Of a stretch of 5,776 nucleotides of DNA, positions 5,553-5,776 are shown in pieces (position 1 is the first letter of the stretch; every line of letters begins with the position of its first letter). The notes under the pieces are model-generated. The model worked only from the letters and a program-made list of their open reading frames with translations. It was not told where the DNA came from and did not search any database. Position numbers and translations under genes: made by a program. Source of the stretch: Pseudomonadota bacterium (GTDB lineage: Bacteria; Pseudomonadota; Alphaproteobacteria; Rhizobiales; Rhizobiaceae); the NCBI GenBank assembly GCA_023422735.1, contig JAFAGL010000265.1, positions 1-5,776 of the forward strand, read 5' to 3'.

Positions 5553-5582
5553 GGTCGCAAATGCGCGACCTTCCCTTGGGAA
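5553..5582 (+). other. Two small adjacent inverted repeats downstream of cpdR
   Basis: GGTCGC (5553-5558) and GCGACC (5565-5570) form a six-pair stem with a six-base loop. TTCCC-tt-GGGAA (5571-5582) follows at once. Neither is followed by a T run, so they are not convincing intrinsic terminators. They may slow or stabilise the cpdR transcript end. The rest of 5481-5615 shows no gene. Confidence 0.25.
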
Positions 5583-5615
5583 AGATTGTGCCTGCGCAAA
5601 ACTTGCAGAGCTCTA

Positions 5616-5644
5616 TTGACGGCGCGCCGCCAAAATGGTGTAAG
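5616..5644 (+). promoter_or_regulatory. Promoter of the tRNA-Val gene
   Basis: TTGACG (5616-5621) and TGTAAG (5639-5644) are separated by exactly 17 bases. This layout is common for stable-RNA promoters in alpha-proteobacteria. Initiation is predicted near 5651, seven bases before the mature tRNA 5' end, leaving a very short leader to be removed by RNase P. Confidence 0.6.
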
Positions 5645-5657
5645 CCGCGCCACGGAT

Positions 5658-5732
<75 letters not shown>

Positions 5733-5776
5733 TCCAGTCCTTATTTTTCAGCCGATACTGAGACGCAGCCGAATAG

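Noticed and set aside
5553..5572. Intrinsic terminator for cpdR
   Set aside because: The six-pair stem GGTCGC/GCGACC is followed by TTCCC only, without the T run required.

Overview
The window looks like chromosomal DNA of a member of the Hyphomicrobiales (Rhizobiales), most likely the Brucella/Ochrobactrum group. This rests on the moderately high GC, the protein styles, the presence of a CpdR-type cell-cycle receiver, and an alpha-proteobacterial suhB/MmgR-type small RNA next to an inositol-monophosphatase-family gene. From memory, rhizobia show the same neighbourhood order (phosphatase, sRNA, N-formylglutamate amidohydrolase, cpdR, tRNA-Val). I could not check that here, and the genus is an inference.

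Layout. 1-528 (-): a GNAT acetyltransferase, its C-terminus cut by the window edge. 625-1830 (+): a complete class I/II PLP-dependent aminotransferase, divergent from the GNAT gene across a 96-bp gap holding a perfect 13-bp dyad. 1814-2019 (-): the wreck of a short-chain dehydrogenase (SDR) gene, with its ribosome binding site, N-terminus and extreme C-terminus kept, the middle deleted, and a frameshift. 2091-3062 (+): an alpha/beta hydrolase of the lysophospholipase/monoacylglycerol-lipase type. 3069-3839 (-): an IMPase-fold histidinol-phosphatase (HisN type), converging on the hydrolase with a 6-bp gap. About 3937-4018 (+): a small RNA gene with its own promoter and terminator. 4038-4919 (-): N-formylglutamate amidohydrolase. 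5118-5480 (+): the stand-alone receiver CpdR. 5658-5732 (+): tRNA-Val(GAC) with its promoter.

Working together. The genes are mostly single transcription units in alternating orientations; there is no clear multigene operon. HisN (histidine synthesis) and N-formylglutamate amidohydrolase (last step of one histidine degradation route) face the same way and flank the sRNA gene, which lies antisense to any read-through transcript between them. CpdR links the region to cell-cycle control of ClpXP proteolysis, and a CtrA-like TTAACCAT half-site lies just upstream of it.

The least ordinary element is the sRNA with two anti-Shine-Dalgarno segments. The second is the internally deleted SDR relic. 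I see no CRISPR array, insertion sequence, prophage gene or other clear new system.
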